From NCBI RefSeq assembly GCF_014653195.1, contig NZ_BNAH01000002.1, forward strand, positions 344,028 through 408,027: DNA of 64,000 nucleotides. Direction: 5' to 3'. The stretch comes from Thalassotalea profundi. GTDB taxonomy: Bacteria; Pseudomonadota; Gammaproteobacteria; Enterobacterales; Alteromonadaceae. The notes beneath the pieces were generated by a model. That model did no database searches. It saw nothing but the letters and a program-made list of their open reading frames with translations, and was not told the origin of the DNA. Numbering within the stretch: position 1 is the stretch's first letter; each line of letters begins with the position of its first letter. Of this stretch, positions 56,691-64,000 are shown one piece after another. A program made the translations under genes and the position numbers.

Positions 56691-57389
56691 TTAGTGAACA
56701 TCTCTCCAATATTCAACTTTTAATAAATACGCAAAGATTAATAAGATAAATAAGAATCCAATTACCCAATAGCCTAAAGCTTTACGCTCCAGTTTATTTG
56801 GCTCTCCAACATATTCTAAAAAGTTGGTCAAATCACGAACAAAGTTATCATATTGCTCTGGTGACATTGTTCCACCAGTTGCAGCTGATAAATTACCGTG
56901 TTCATCCATTGTTCTCACACCTTGCAAATTTTGCAACACATGAGGCATACCCACATCTCTAAATACTTTATTGTTAACACCGAACGGACGGTTTTCATCA
57001 ACATAAAAAGAGTGTAAATATGTATAAATATAATCTGGACTTCTAAAGCGAGCTTCTAATGTTAAATCAGGTGGCGCAGTACCAAACCATTTCGCCGCTT
57101 CTTTTGCTGGCATATTGTTAGTAATGTGATCACCTGGCTTTTCACCTGTAGGCATCCAGTTAGCAACACCTTCTTTTTCATCGATACCTAAATCGGCGAA
57201 CGTACGGTTATAACGTTGATACTTTAATTGGTGACACGCAAGGCAGTAATTAATGTACGATTGAAAGCCTCGTTTTAAAGACTCTTTATCCGCTAGGTCG
57301 TTATTCGCACTATCAAGTTGTGCGCTAGGGCCTGCTGCAAATACCAAAGTAGGTAAAATAGCTAACACTGCAATAATAAATTTTTTCAT
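56691..57389 (-). CDS. petC: Ubiquinol-cytochrome c reductase cytochrome c1
   Basis: Cytochrome c1 passes electrons from the Rieske protein to soluble cytochrome c. The 232 aa product has a signal peptide (1-18), the heme motif CLACH (about 52), a later PDLTLEARFRSPDYIYTYLHSF block, and a C-terminal anchor helix (YWVIGFLFILLIFAYLLK). Its start overlaps the petB stop, so translation is coupled. Confidence 0.96.
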   Translation of the reverse strand: MKKFIIAVLAILPTLVFAAGPSAQLDSANNDLADKESLKRGFQSYINYCLACHQLKYQRYNRTFADLGIDEKEGVANWMPTGEKPGDHITNNMPAKEAAKWFGTAPPDLTLEARFRSPDYIYTYLHSFYVDENRPFGVNNKVFRDVGMPHVLQNLQGVRTMDEHGNLSAATGGTMSPEQYDNFVRDLTNFLEYVGEPNKLERKALGYWVIGFLFILLIFAYLLKVEYWRDVH

Positions 57390-58651
57390 TATCCTGACAC
57401 CCTCTCTGGTACTGGCTTAGTTTTTTCATTTTTACTGTAAAACCAAAGCGCAATAAAGAAACCAAAGTAACCTAAGCTAGCTACACGACCAACCATATTT
57501 AAGAAATCTGTTGCTGGAAGCGTACCTAAAATACCTAAAACAATAAAACTAATAGCAAACTGTGTTAAGTTCAAAAAGTGTAGCTTACTACGAAAACGTA
57601 TTGATTTAACAATACCGCGGTCAAACCAAGGTAACGCAAATAACATTCCAATAGCAGCAAACATACCAATCATACCAAATAATTTATCTGGGATAACTCG
57701 TAAAATGGTAAAGAATGGGCCAAAATACCATACAGGTACAATATGCTCAGGTGTTTTTAATCCGTTAGCTGGTTCAAAGTTTGGCGCCTCAATAAAGTAA
57801 CCACCACCTTCTGGGATAAAAAACATGACCCAACAAAAAACAATCAAGAAAATAACAACAGCGACTAAATCTTTCACTGTGTAATATGGATGAAACGGAA
57901 TCGCATCAACAATATCGTACTTTTCAGAATATTGTTTATGAAATTTAAATTTACTTAACTCTTCCGGAGGAACACTACCTTTAGGTTTTTTAATATCAGT
58001 GCCATCAGGGTTGTTAGAACCAACTTCATGCAAAGCAAGAATATGTAAGAAAACAAGTACTACAAGTACTAATGGTAACGCAATTACATGTAATGCGAAG
58101 AAGCGATTTAACGTTGCTCCAGAAATTACATAATCACCTTTGATCCAAATAGTTAACTCTTCACCAATAACAGGAATTGCACCAAAGAGCGATATAATAA
58201 CCTGAGCTCCCCAGTAAGACATATTACCCCAAGGTAATAGGTATCCCATAAATGCTTCAGCCATCAACACTAAGAAGATGAACATACCAAAGATCCATAA
58301 TAATTCGCGAGGCTTTTGATAAGAGCCATATAATAAACCACGGAACATATGCATATAAATAACGATAAAGAAAGCCGATGCCCCTGTAGAGTGCATGTAG
58401 CGTAGTAACCAACCGTAATCAACATCACGCATGATATATTCAATTGATGCGAATGCCCCTGCGCCAGAAGGTTCGTAGTTCATCGTTAACCAGATACCCG
58501 TTACAATTTGGTTAACTAAGATAACTGACGCTAGAATCCCAAAAACATACCAAAAATTGAAGTTTTTCGGTGCAGGATATTGTGCCGCATGCTTATTCAT
58601 GGCATCCATGAGAGGTAAGCGCTTTTCGATCCAAGCCATAAAATTATTCAT
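57389..58651 (-). CDS. petB: Ubiquinol-cytochrome c reductase cytochrome b
   Basis: Cytochrome b holds two hemes and the Qo and Qi quinone sites. The 420 aa protein has eight or more helices, heme-ligand histidines in RYMHSTGASAFFIVIYMHMFRG and LHVIALPLVLVVLVFLHILALHEVGSNNP, the conserved GYLLPWGNMSYWGA and the Qo PExW-type region VPVWYFGPFF. It is fused full length, not split. Overlaps petA and petC by one base each. Confidence 0.96.
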   Translation of the reverse strand: MNNFMAWIEKRLPLMDAMNKHAAQYPAPKNFNFWYVFGILASVILVNQIVTGIWLTMNYEPSGAGAFASIEYIMRDVDYGWLLRYMHSTGASAFFIVIYMHMFRGLLYGSYQKPRELLWIFGMFIFLVLMAEAFMGYLLPWGNMSYWGAQVIISLFGAIPVIGEELTIWIKGDYVISGATLNRFFALHVIALPLVLVVLVFLHILALHEVGSNNPDGTDIKKPKGSVPPEELSKFKFHKQYSEKYDIVDAIPFHPYYTVKDLVAVVIFLIVFCWVMFFIPEGGGYFIEAPNFEPANGLKTPEHIVPVWYFGPFFTILRVIPDKLFGMIGMFAAIGMLFALPWFDRGIVKSIRFRSKLHFLNLTQFAISFIVLGILGTLPATDFLNMVGRVASLGYFGFFIALWFYSKNEKTKPVPERVSG

Positions 58652-59241
58652 TATGCTTCTCCTTGACCGACACCGATAAGTAAGGTGCCTTCCGTTGGGA
58701 ATGAATGCTCAGGTACAACAAGATTTAATGGTGCTGGTACCCCTTGAAATACGCGACCAGCCAAATCAAACTTAGAACCATGACAAGGGCAGAAAAATCC
58801 ACCTTTAACACCTTCAACCATTTCAGAGAAGTCATCTTTATGGTAAGTAGGAGCACAACCTAAATGAGTACATACCCCTAACGCCACCATGAACTCAGGT
58901 TTAATAGAACGGTATTCGTTAGTTGCATAGTCAGGTTGTTGAGGTTCAACTGACTCAGGATCACGTAATTGATCTTCATGATTGGCTAATGCTTTTAACG
59001 TTTCTTCGGTACGACGTATTACATAAATAGGCTTACCGCGCCATTCAGCACGAATTAATTGACCAGGCTGTACTTTGCTGACATTGATCTCAACTGGAGC
59101 CCCCGCAGCTTTCGCTCGGGCACTTGGGTTCCAGGATCCAATGAAAGGCACAGCTACACCGACAACACCTACACCACCTACTACCGAAGTAGCCGCGGTT
59201 AAAAAGCGTCGACGGCCGTTATTCACGGGCGCATTGCTCAT
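58651..59241 (-). CDS. petA: Ubiquinol-cytochrome c reductase Rieske iron-sulfur subunit
   Basis: The 196 aa protein has an N-terminal twin-arginine type segment (NNGRRRFLTAATSVVGG) that becomes the membrane anchor, and the Rieske cluster ligands in CTHLGCAPTY and CPCHGSKFD. It accepts electrons from ubiquinol. It is the first gene of petABC, with a promoter just upstream on the minus strand. Confidence 0.97.
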   Translation of the reverse strand: MSNAPVNNGRRRFLTAATSVVGGVGVVGVAVPFIGSWNPSARAKAAGAPVEINVSKVQPGQLIRAEWRGKPIYVIRRTEETLKALANHEDQLRDPESVEPQQPDYATNEYRSIKPEFMVALGVCTHLGCAPTYHKDDFSEMVEGVKGGFFCPCHGSKFDLAGRVFQGVPAPLNLVVPEHSFPTEGTLLIGVGQGEA

Positions 59242-59259
59242 CCAACATCTCCAATTATT

Positions 59260-59287
59260 ATTCTATCTAAACAAAACATTTCGTTAA
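59260..59287 (-). promoter_or_regulatory. Probable promoter of petABC
   Basis: On the minus strand TTAACG, a 16-bp spacer and TAGAAT lie about 20-45 bp upstream of petA. It is the best promoter match in the petA-rpsI gap (59242-59552). Confidence 0.55.
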
Positions 59288-59506
59288 TTAACTTAAATAA
59301 AGTAACACCGCATTTTATTTAAGCAAACTAGCGACAAAAAATTTTTACGATCATAAAGAAAAGCCCTATTTTTTACAAGGGAAATTTCACTGGAACCTCA
59401 GTTAGATATGAATAAAAAGATGTTATGGTGACTTTCTATGAACCTTTATTGTAAATGATTCTTTTTTCAATTAAAAATTGAGAAGTTTTACGTTAAAAAT
59501 GTCAAT

Positions 59507-59535
59507 AAAAAAGCCAGCATAAGTGCTGGCTTTTT
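59507..59535 (-). terminator. Intrinsic terminator of rplM-rpsI
   Basis: GCCAGCA pairs with TGCTGGC; on the minus strand it is preceded by five As and followed by six Ts. It lies 18 bp after the rpsI stop. Confidence 0.9.
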
Positions 59536-59552
59536 GAACGATAAATAAAATA

Positions 59553-59945
59553 TTAACGTTTTGAAAATTGTGGCTTTTTACGAGCCTTGTGTAAACCAAC
59601 TTTCTTACGTTCAACTTTACGAGCATCACGAGTAACGAAACCAGCTTTACGTAAATCAGCACGTAAAGTTTCGTCAAACTCCATTAATGCACGAGTGATA
59701 CCGTGACGAATTGCGCCAGCTTGACCAGAAATACCACCACCAATAACAGTAATGTTAAAGTCAAACTTTTCTAACATTTCCACTAATTCTAATGGTTGAC
59801 GAACAACCATACGAGCCGTAGGACGGCTAAAATATTCAGAAATATCACGCTTGTTAATTGTAATTGCACCGTTACCAGCTTTCATAAACACACGAGCAGT
59901 TGAGCTCTTGCGACGACCAGTACCGTAATATTGATTATCAGCCAT
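59553..59945 (-). CDS. rpsI: 30S ribosomal protein S9
   Basis: S9 contacts P-site tRNA with its C-terminal tail. The 130 aa product has [21 protein letters not shown] at the start, [21 protein letters not shown] in the middle and the basic end RKKPQFSKR. It follows rplM after 3 bp. Confidence 0.98.
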   Translation of the reverse strand: MADNQYYGTGRRKSSTARVFMKAGNGAITINKRDISEYFSRPTARMVVRQPLELVEMLEKFDFNITVIGGGISGQAGAIRHGITRALMEFDETLRADLRKAGFVTRDARKVERKKVGLHKARKKPQFSKR

Positions 59946-59948
59946 TGC

Positions 59949-60377
59949 TTACAGCTCCAAAAGTTGTGGTTGTTGTGCAGCATGCTTGTGCTCAGCACCA
60001 GCATACACTTTAAGCTTACGGTACATTTCACGACCTAAAGGACCTTTAGGTAACATACCTTTAACAGCAAATTCAATCGCACGCTCTGGCGCTTTTTCAA
60101 TTAACTTTTCAAAGCTAATTTGCTTAAGACCGCCAGGGAATTCAGTATGCGAGTAATAAATTTTACCTTTCGCTTTGTTACCAGTAACACGAACTTTTTC
60201 AGCATTGATAACAACGATATAATCGCCTGTATCACAGTGAGGAGTGTATTCTGGCTTGTGCTTACCGCGTAAACGGCTTGCAATTTCAGTAGCGATACGA
60301 CCAAGAGTTTTATTCTCAGCGTCCACTAAAAACCATTCGCGTTGTACGCTTTCTGGTTTAGCTACAAAAGTTTTCAT
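59949..60377 (-). CDS. rplM: 50S ribosomal protein L13
   Basis: L13 is an early-assembly protein of the 50S subunit. The 142 aa product begins [20 protein letters not shown] and contains [29 protein letters not shown] and [34 protein letters not shown] segments. It leads rplM-rpsI, the conserved order before petABC. Confidence 0.98.
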   Translation of the reverse strand: MKTFVAKPESVQREWFLVDAENKTLGRIATEIASRLRGKHKPEYTPHCDTGDYIVVINAEKVRVTGNKAKGKIYYSHTEFPGGLKQISFEKLIEKAPERAIEFAVKGMLPKGPLGREMYRKLKVYAGAEHKHAAQQPQLLEL

Positions 60378-60553
60378 TTAAAAAACCCAATATTAAAATG
60401 TTACTAAAAAACAACCTCAACATGAGACTGTCAGTTAAAAGACTACGCCATTACCCCTTCGAGTATCGAGTCCGTCGTCTAGTATCTTGGGGATATTAGA
60501 CATTTGTAACGTCAGGGAGCGCGCATTATACAGAGGTAATTCCTAAAGATCAC
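60378..60553 (-). promoter_or_regulatory. rplM promoter and long mRNA leader
   Basis: A perfect TATAAT on the minus strand (60525-60530) is followed by a GC-rich discriminator (GCGCGCTCC), with only a weak -35 (GTGATC at 60548-60553). This gives a leader of about 140 nt before rplM, with a C/G-rich paired region. Gammaproteobacterial rplM leaders can be L13-responsive; the structure was not verified here. Confidence 0.55.
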
Positions 60554-60619
60554 GTATATTTTTTAATCGCGAGGGATTTTCTAGTAAAAACATGAATAAA
60601 ATCTCTCATAAAATTGATG

Positions 60620-61324
60620 TTAACTGCATTTTGAGTCACCGCAATTTAAACAAGTAGCACAACCATCAAGTAACACTACCGACTTTTGATAACATTTATT
60701 ACATTTACTTGCCGCCGAAGGAAAGCTTGTATGTTTATCTTCTTTTTCATTATATCCTTCCTCTGAACTAGTAACTGCGGCTCTCTTTTGTTGAATATAA
60801 GCTTGTTGCTCACTATCAATTTTGCTATCAGGCATCATATTTAGTGCCTTTAAATGAGTTTCAACAACATGTCCAATATCTGCAACAACCGACGGCATAT
60901 AAATACCAGTGCCTCGTTGATAATAGCCACCTTTAGGATCAAACACTGCTTTTAGTTCCTCCACTAAAAAGGTGCAGTCCCCACCTTTACGAAAAACTGC
61001 CGAAATAACGCGTGTTAACGCAACTATCCAAGAATAAAACTCCATGTTTTTTGAGTTGACAAAAATCTCAAATGGGCGACGCGATTCTTGCTCTGTGTCT
61101 TGGTTTAACAAAATATCATTAATCGTTATGTACAAAGCATGATCAGATATTGGTGGTTTGATTTTATAGGTAGAACCAACCAAAGTTTCTGGTCGTTTGA
61201 TAGTTTCATTTAATTTAATAGCTTGATTATATTGAGTAGTACTATTGGTTTCGTACTCTGGTATTACTATCTCGTCATTTACCTTTACTTTGGCTGACGT
61301 TATTGTTTGAGTAATCTCTCTCAT
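60620..61324 (-). CDS. nrdJb: NrdJb, TSCPD domain subunit of split class II ribonucleotide reductase
   Basis: The 234 aa protein contains the TSCPD-type domain (about 65-160, RPFEIFVNSKNMEFYSWIVALTRVISAVFRKGGD-like) and a Cys-rich C-terminus (CNKCYQKSV ... CATCLNCGDSKCS) that re-reduces the active site. In Pseudomonas aeruginosa class II reductase is likewise split into NrdJa and NrdJb. It lies 64 bp after nrdJa. Its ribosome binding region matches the sRNA seed of the array at 8 kb. Confidence 0.88.
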   Translation of the reverse strand: MREITQTITSAKVKVNDEIVIPEYETNSTTQYNQAIKLNETIKRPETLVGSTYKIKPPISDHALYITINDILLNQDTEQESRRPFEIFVNSKNMEFYSWIVALTRVISAVFRKGGDCTFLVEELKAVFDPKGGYYQRGTGIYMPSVVADIGHVVETHLKALNMMPDSKIDSEQQAYIQQKRAAVTSSEEGYNEKEDKHTSFPSAASKCNKCYQKSVVLLDGCATCLNCGDSKCS

Positions 61325-61388
61325 AAATTTCCCTTAGTTTTTAATTATTCTTAACTTGTGGCTTAACTACTTATTTTTCATACAGAAG

Positions 61389-63545
61389 TTATAATTTCCC
61401 GTAATAGCCCTCTTTTAGAGCATCGTGAAGATTAGCTGCACTATGAACTTCACCATCGTAAATAATGTTTTCATTCCCCTTAGCTGTAATTACCGTGCCA
61501 TCGGCTAAAGTAAATTCGTAATTCACATTCGCTAAGTCTTGCTCTTTTACTAACACCCCTTGGTGAACTTCAGGGTTGAAACGGAAGGTAGTACAGCCTT
61601 TTAGGCCTTTGTCGTAAGCATACATATAAATGTTTTTAAATTTGTCATAACTAAAATCGGTAGGAATATTGATAGTTTTTGATATAGATGAATCTATCCA
61701 ATACTGAGCTGCAGCTTGAATATCAACATGAGCACCTGGGCTTATTGTGTCGCTTGCAATAAAATAGTCAGGTAATTTCTTATTTTCATCGTCAGTAAAT
61801 GCCAAAGCTCTTGAATTAACTAACTGGCGGTAAGCCAAGAGTTCAAAACTAGAAACGGCTACTGATTCTTTTGATTTTTTTCCTTCACGAATGATATTTC
61901 GGTGATATTCATGAGCAAAACTTGGCTCAATACCGTTCGAGACGTTATTACCTAAACTCAACGCTAATGTACCTGTTGGGGCAATTGAACTATGATGCGT
62001 AAAACGTGCCCCTACTTTTGCTAATTCAGCCACCAGCTCTGGTCGTTCTTGGGCAATACGTTGCATATAACGACTATATTTTGCATGTAATACAGCACCT
62101 TTAATGCTATCACCTACTTTAATACCATCAGCCACCATTTCAGGTCGTTGTAATAGCATTTTTTTAGTCACCGTAAAGTTTTGCGCCAATATTGGCGCTG
62201 GGCCTTTTTCTTTGGCTAAATTAAGTGCTTCTTGCCAACCAGTAATAGCCAATACTTTTGAAACTTCTTCAGTAAATGCTATAGCTTGCGGACTGTTATA
62301 GGGTATTTTTAGCAAGGTTAATGCGGATCCTAACCCTAAATAGCCCATACCATGTCGGCGTTTACTTTCAATTTCTTGTTGTTGTTCAGCTAAAGGTAAT
62401 CCATTGATTTCAACAACGTTATCTAGCATTCGAGTAAACACTTTGGTGACTTCTTTAAATTTATCCCAGTTAAATTTCACTTTAGTTGTGAAAGGTGCTT
62501 CAACAAATTTCACTAAGTTAATTGACCCCAATAAACAGGCACCATAAGGCGGTAGAATTTGCTCACCACAAGGATTACTGGCCCGCAATTGCTCACAAAA
62601 CCAATTATTGTTCATATCATTAGCATGATCGATCAATAAAAAACCAGGCTCTGCGTAATCAAAAGTATTGCTCATGATCATATCCCACAGCCTAGCTGCT
62701 GGCAGTGTTTGATATATTTTACAGGCGATCAGTCCTTGTTCATTTACAATATAATCATGGGCTTTTATAAATTCATCGCTGTAACAATTTTCTTTGAAAT
62801 GAATTAACGAAGCGTCATTTAAATCAATATTGTCTGCGCTTAGCTCTTTATGAGATATAGGAAATACCAATGGCCAATCTTGATCTTTTTTAACCGCATC
62901 CATGAAATTATCGCTAATCAGTAGTGATAAATTAAATTGTCGTAATCGTCCATCTTCTCTTTTTGCCAAAATAAATTCTTTAACGTCTGGATGACAAATA
63001 TCAAACACGCCCATTTGTGCACCACGCCGCCCACCAGCAGAACTTATGGTGAAGCACATTTTATCGAAGATATCCATGAAAGATAAAGGGCCAGACGTAG
63101 TAGCTCCAGCACCTGCCACATAAGCGCCGCTTGGCCGTAAAGTGGAAAACTCGTAACCGATACCGCAACCTGCTTTTAAGGTAAGTCCAGCTTGATGCAC
63201 TTGCGACAAAATCCCCGTCATTGAATCATCTATTGTTCCTGAAACCGTGCAATTTATGGTTGATGTGGCAGGCTTAAAATGTTCAGCGCCCGCATTTGAA
63301 ATTATCCTCCCAGCAGGATAAGCACCACACTCCATTGCCCAAATAAATTTTTCTTGCCAATGCTTTTTATTTTTAGGCTCGATTGAGGCTAATGTTTTTG
63401 CCACTCGGTGGAAAGTATCACTGGTAGTATGTTCTTGTGGATTACCATGTTTATCTTTTAAACGATATTTTTTATCCCAGATATCCCATGAGGCTGGCTG
63501 CAGCTCAATTGATTCAGTGGTAGTGGCAGTAGATTCAGTCGTCAT
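61389..63545 (-). CDS. nrdJa: Adenosylcobalamin-dependent ribonucleotide reductase catalytic subunit NrdJa
   Basis: Class II reductase makes deoxyribonucleotides with B12 and works with or without oxygen. The 718 aa protein has the catalytic barrel with the redox Cys in STINCTVSGTIDD, FSTLRPSGAYVAGAGATTSGP, the radical-site motif NPCGEQILPPYGACLLGSINL and SIAPTGTLALSLGNNVSNGIEPSF. It lacks its own C-terminal Cys tail, which is on NrdJb. No cobalamin riboswitch was recognised upstream; a CRP-like site is present. Confidence 0.93.
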   Translation of the reverse strand: MTTESTATTTESIELQPASWDIWDKKYRLKDKHGNPQEHTTSDTFHRVAKTLASIEPKNKKHWQEKFIWAMECGAYPAGRIISNAGAEHFKPATSTINCTVSGTIDDSMTGILSQVHQAGLTLKAGCGIGYEFSTLRPSGAYVAGAGATTSGPLSFMDIFDKMCFTISSAGGRRGAQMGVFDICHPDVKEFILAKREDGRLRQFNLSLLISDNFMDAVKKDQDWPLVFPISHKELSADNIDLNDASLIHFKENCYSDEFIKAHDYIVNEQGLIACKIYQTLPAARLWDMIMSNTFDYAEPGFLLIDHANDMNNNWFCEQLRASNPCGEQILPPYGACLLGSINLVKFVEAPFTTKVKFNWDKFKEVTKVFTRMLDNVVEINGLPLAEQQQEIESKRRHGMGYLGLGSALTLLKIPYNSPQAIAFTEEVSKVLAITGWQEALNLAKEKGPAPILAQNFTVTKKMLLQRPEMVADGIKVGDSIKGAVLHAKYSRYMQRIAQERPELVAELAKVGARFTHHSSIAPTGTLALSLGNNVSNGIEPSFAHEYHRNIIREGKKSKESVAVSSFELLAYRQLVNSRALAFTDDENKKLPDYFIASDTISPGAHVDIQAAAQYWIDSSISKTINIPTDFSYDKFKNIYMYAYDKGLKGCTTFRFNPEVHQGVLVKEQDLANVNYEFTLADGTVITAKGNENIIYDGEVHSAANLHDALKEGYYGKL

Positions 63546-63643
63546 TGTTTTTCCTTTTCATTATTGTTCGCAATTTAACTATTTCGTACGATTGCTCAAT
63601 GCTACTGAATATATTTATTTATAAAACTTAAAACACAAGATAT

Positions 63644-63659
63644 TGTGATCTGGATCACG
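63644..63659. promoter_or_regulatory. CRP-like binding site upstream of nrdJa
   Basis: TGTGATCTGGATCACG matches the CRP consensus TGTGA-N6-TCACA at nine of ten conserved positions. It lies about 100 bp upstream of nrdJa. Vfr- or FNR-family proteins could also bind; the site supports cAMP or related control. Confidence 0.6.
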
Positions 63660-63726
63660 CCAAAACACCATATACTGATACTTTAGATATTGAGTACTAC
63701 TAGATATAGTAATTTATTGATGTTGC

Positions 63727-63982
63727 AAAAAGCCCAAAGCGGACATTTGTGTTTGATAACTAAAGACTGCTATAAACCTAGAGCGGTTGTGAAAGGTTAT
63801 TAAAAATCACTAACCCCAATAGTCACTTTGATACGAAACCGGACGTTAGCCTTCGCTTATCTAGCGACATTTTAACCGATACAAATCAGCCCTGCGTTTG
63901 ATAAGAGAATTGTACTTAATTCAATCAAAAACCTGTAAAATCAAGAATTATAATTTGATAAAAAAAGCCCAAAGCGGTCATT
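63727..63982 (+). repeat. Short direct repeat in the nrdJa upstream spacer
   Basis: AAAAAGCCCAAAGCGG occurs identically at 63727-63742 and 63962-63977, each followed by a base and CATT. It may be a dispersed intergenic element of this genome. The 455-bp spacer 63546-64000 otherwise holds only the CRP-like site and AT-rich DNA. Confidence 0.55.
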
Positions 63983-64000
63983 ATATTAATATGATTTTAG

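Noticed and set aside
63546..64000. Cobalamin riboswitch upstream of the B12-dependent reductase
   Set aside because: No B12-box-like sequence was found on the minus strand.

Overview
The window is chromosomal DNA from an AT-rich marine gammaproteobacterium. It is most likely from Alteromonadales, near Colwelliaceae (Colwellia or Thalassotalea type). The evidence is the set and order of housekeeping blocks (rpsP-rimM-trmD; rpsU-yqeY-dnaG-rpoD; rsmI-lpoA-yraN-diaA-dolP; rplM-rpsI-petABC-sspAB), the very AT-rich spacers, many periplasmic sensors and secreted peptidases, and a split B12-dependent ribonucleotide reductase. No dnaA gene, rRNA operon, prophage or CRISPR array is visible. This placement rests on gene content only.

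Layout. 1-6.6 kb: trmD (cut by the window edge), rimM, rpsP and ffh on the minus strand, then a metal-efflux type permease, ypjD and a CorC/HlyC-type protein on the plus strand. 6.6-8.3 kb: a cluster of DnaA-box-like sites, a lytic transglycosylase-like lipoprotein, and a tandem array of four short transcription units. Each unit has a sigma-E-like promoter (GAACTT-N16-TCTTA) and an intrinsic terminator. 8.3-20.9 kb: gshA, a pseudouridine synthase, an NSS transporter, a RegB/RegA-type two-component pair with a probable small RNA converging on it, msrA, a CnoX-like protein, a diguanylate cyclase, an acyl-CoA dehydrogenase, uppP, folK and folB. 21-28 kb: plsY and tsaD meeting tail to tail, the rpsU-yqeY-dnaG-rpoD block, and a CAU-anticodon tRNA preceded in the same transcript by a decayed tRNA-like copy.

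28-49 kb is the accessory part: a glutamate-receptor-like potassium channel, a class II fumarase, a TonB receptor with a PepSY membrane protein, a cohesin-like PEP-CTERM protein beside a large M43 metalloprotease carrying a dockerin-like repeat, an Nramp-like transporter lacking the usual metal motif, three M20/M28 exopeptidases, a complete IS256-family element inserted into a terminator hairpin, a RIO-type kinase and a solute-binding protein. 49.8-64 kb returns to core genes: rnpB, a GST, rsmI-lpoA-yraN-diaA-dolP, sspB-sspA, petC-petB-petA, rpsI-rplM, then nrdJb and nrdJa with a CRP-like site upstream.

The strongest candidate for an undescribed system is the sRNA array at 7.79-8.27 kb. In E. 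coli and Vibrio, sigma-E-driven Hfq sRNAs (MicA, RybB, VrrA) repress outer-membrane protein synthesis under envelope stress. Here four such units lie in a row; the last three are spaced exactly 123 bp apart, and all share a UCCCU core that could pair with ribosome binding sites. Several start codons below were moved to sites that fit the family length or the ribosome binding site better; each case is stated.
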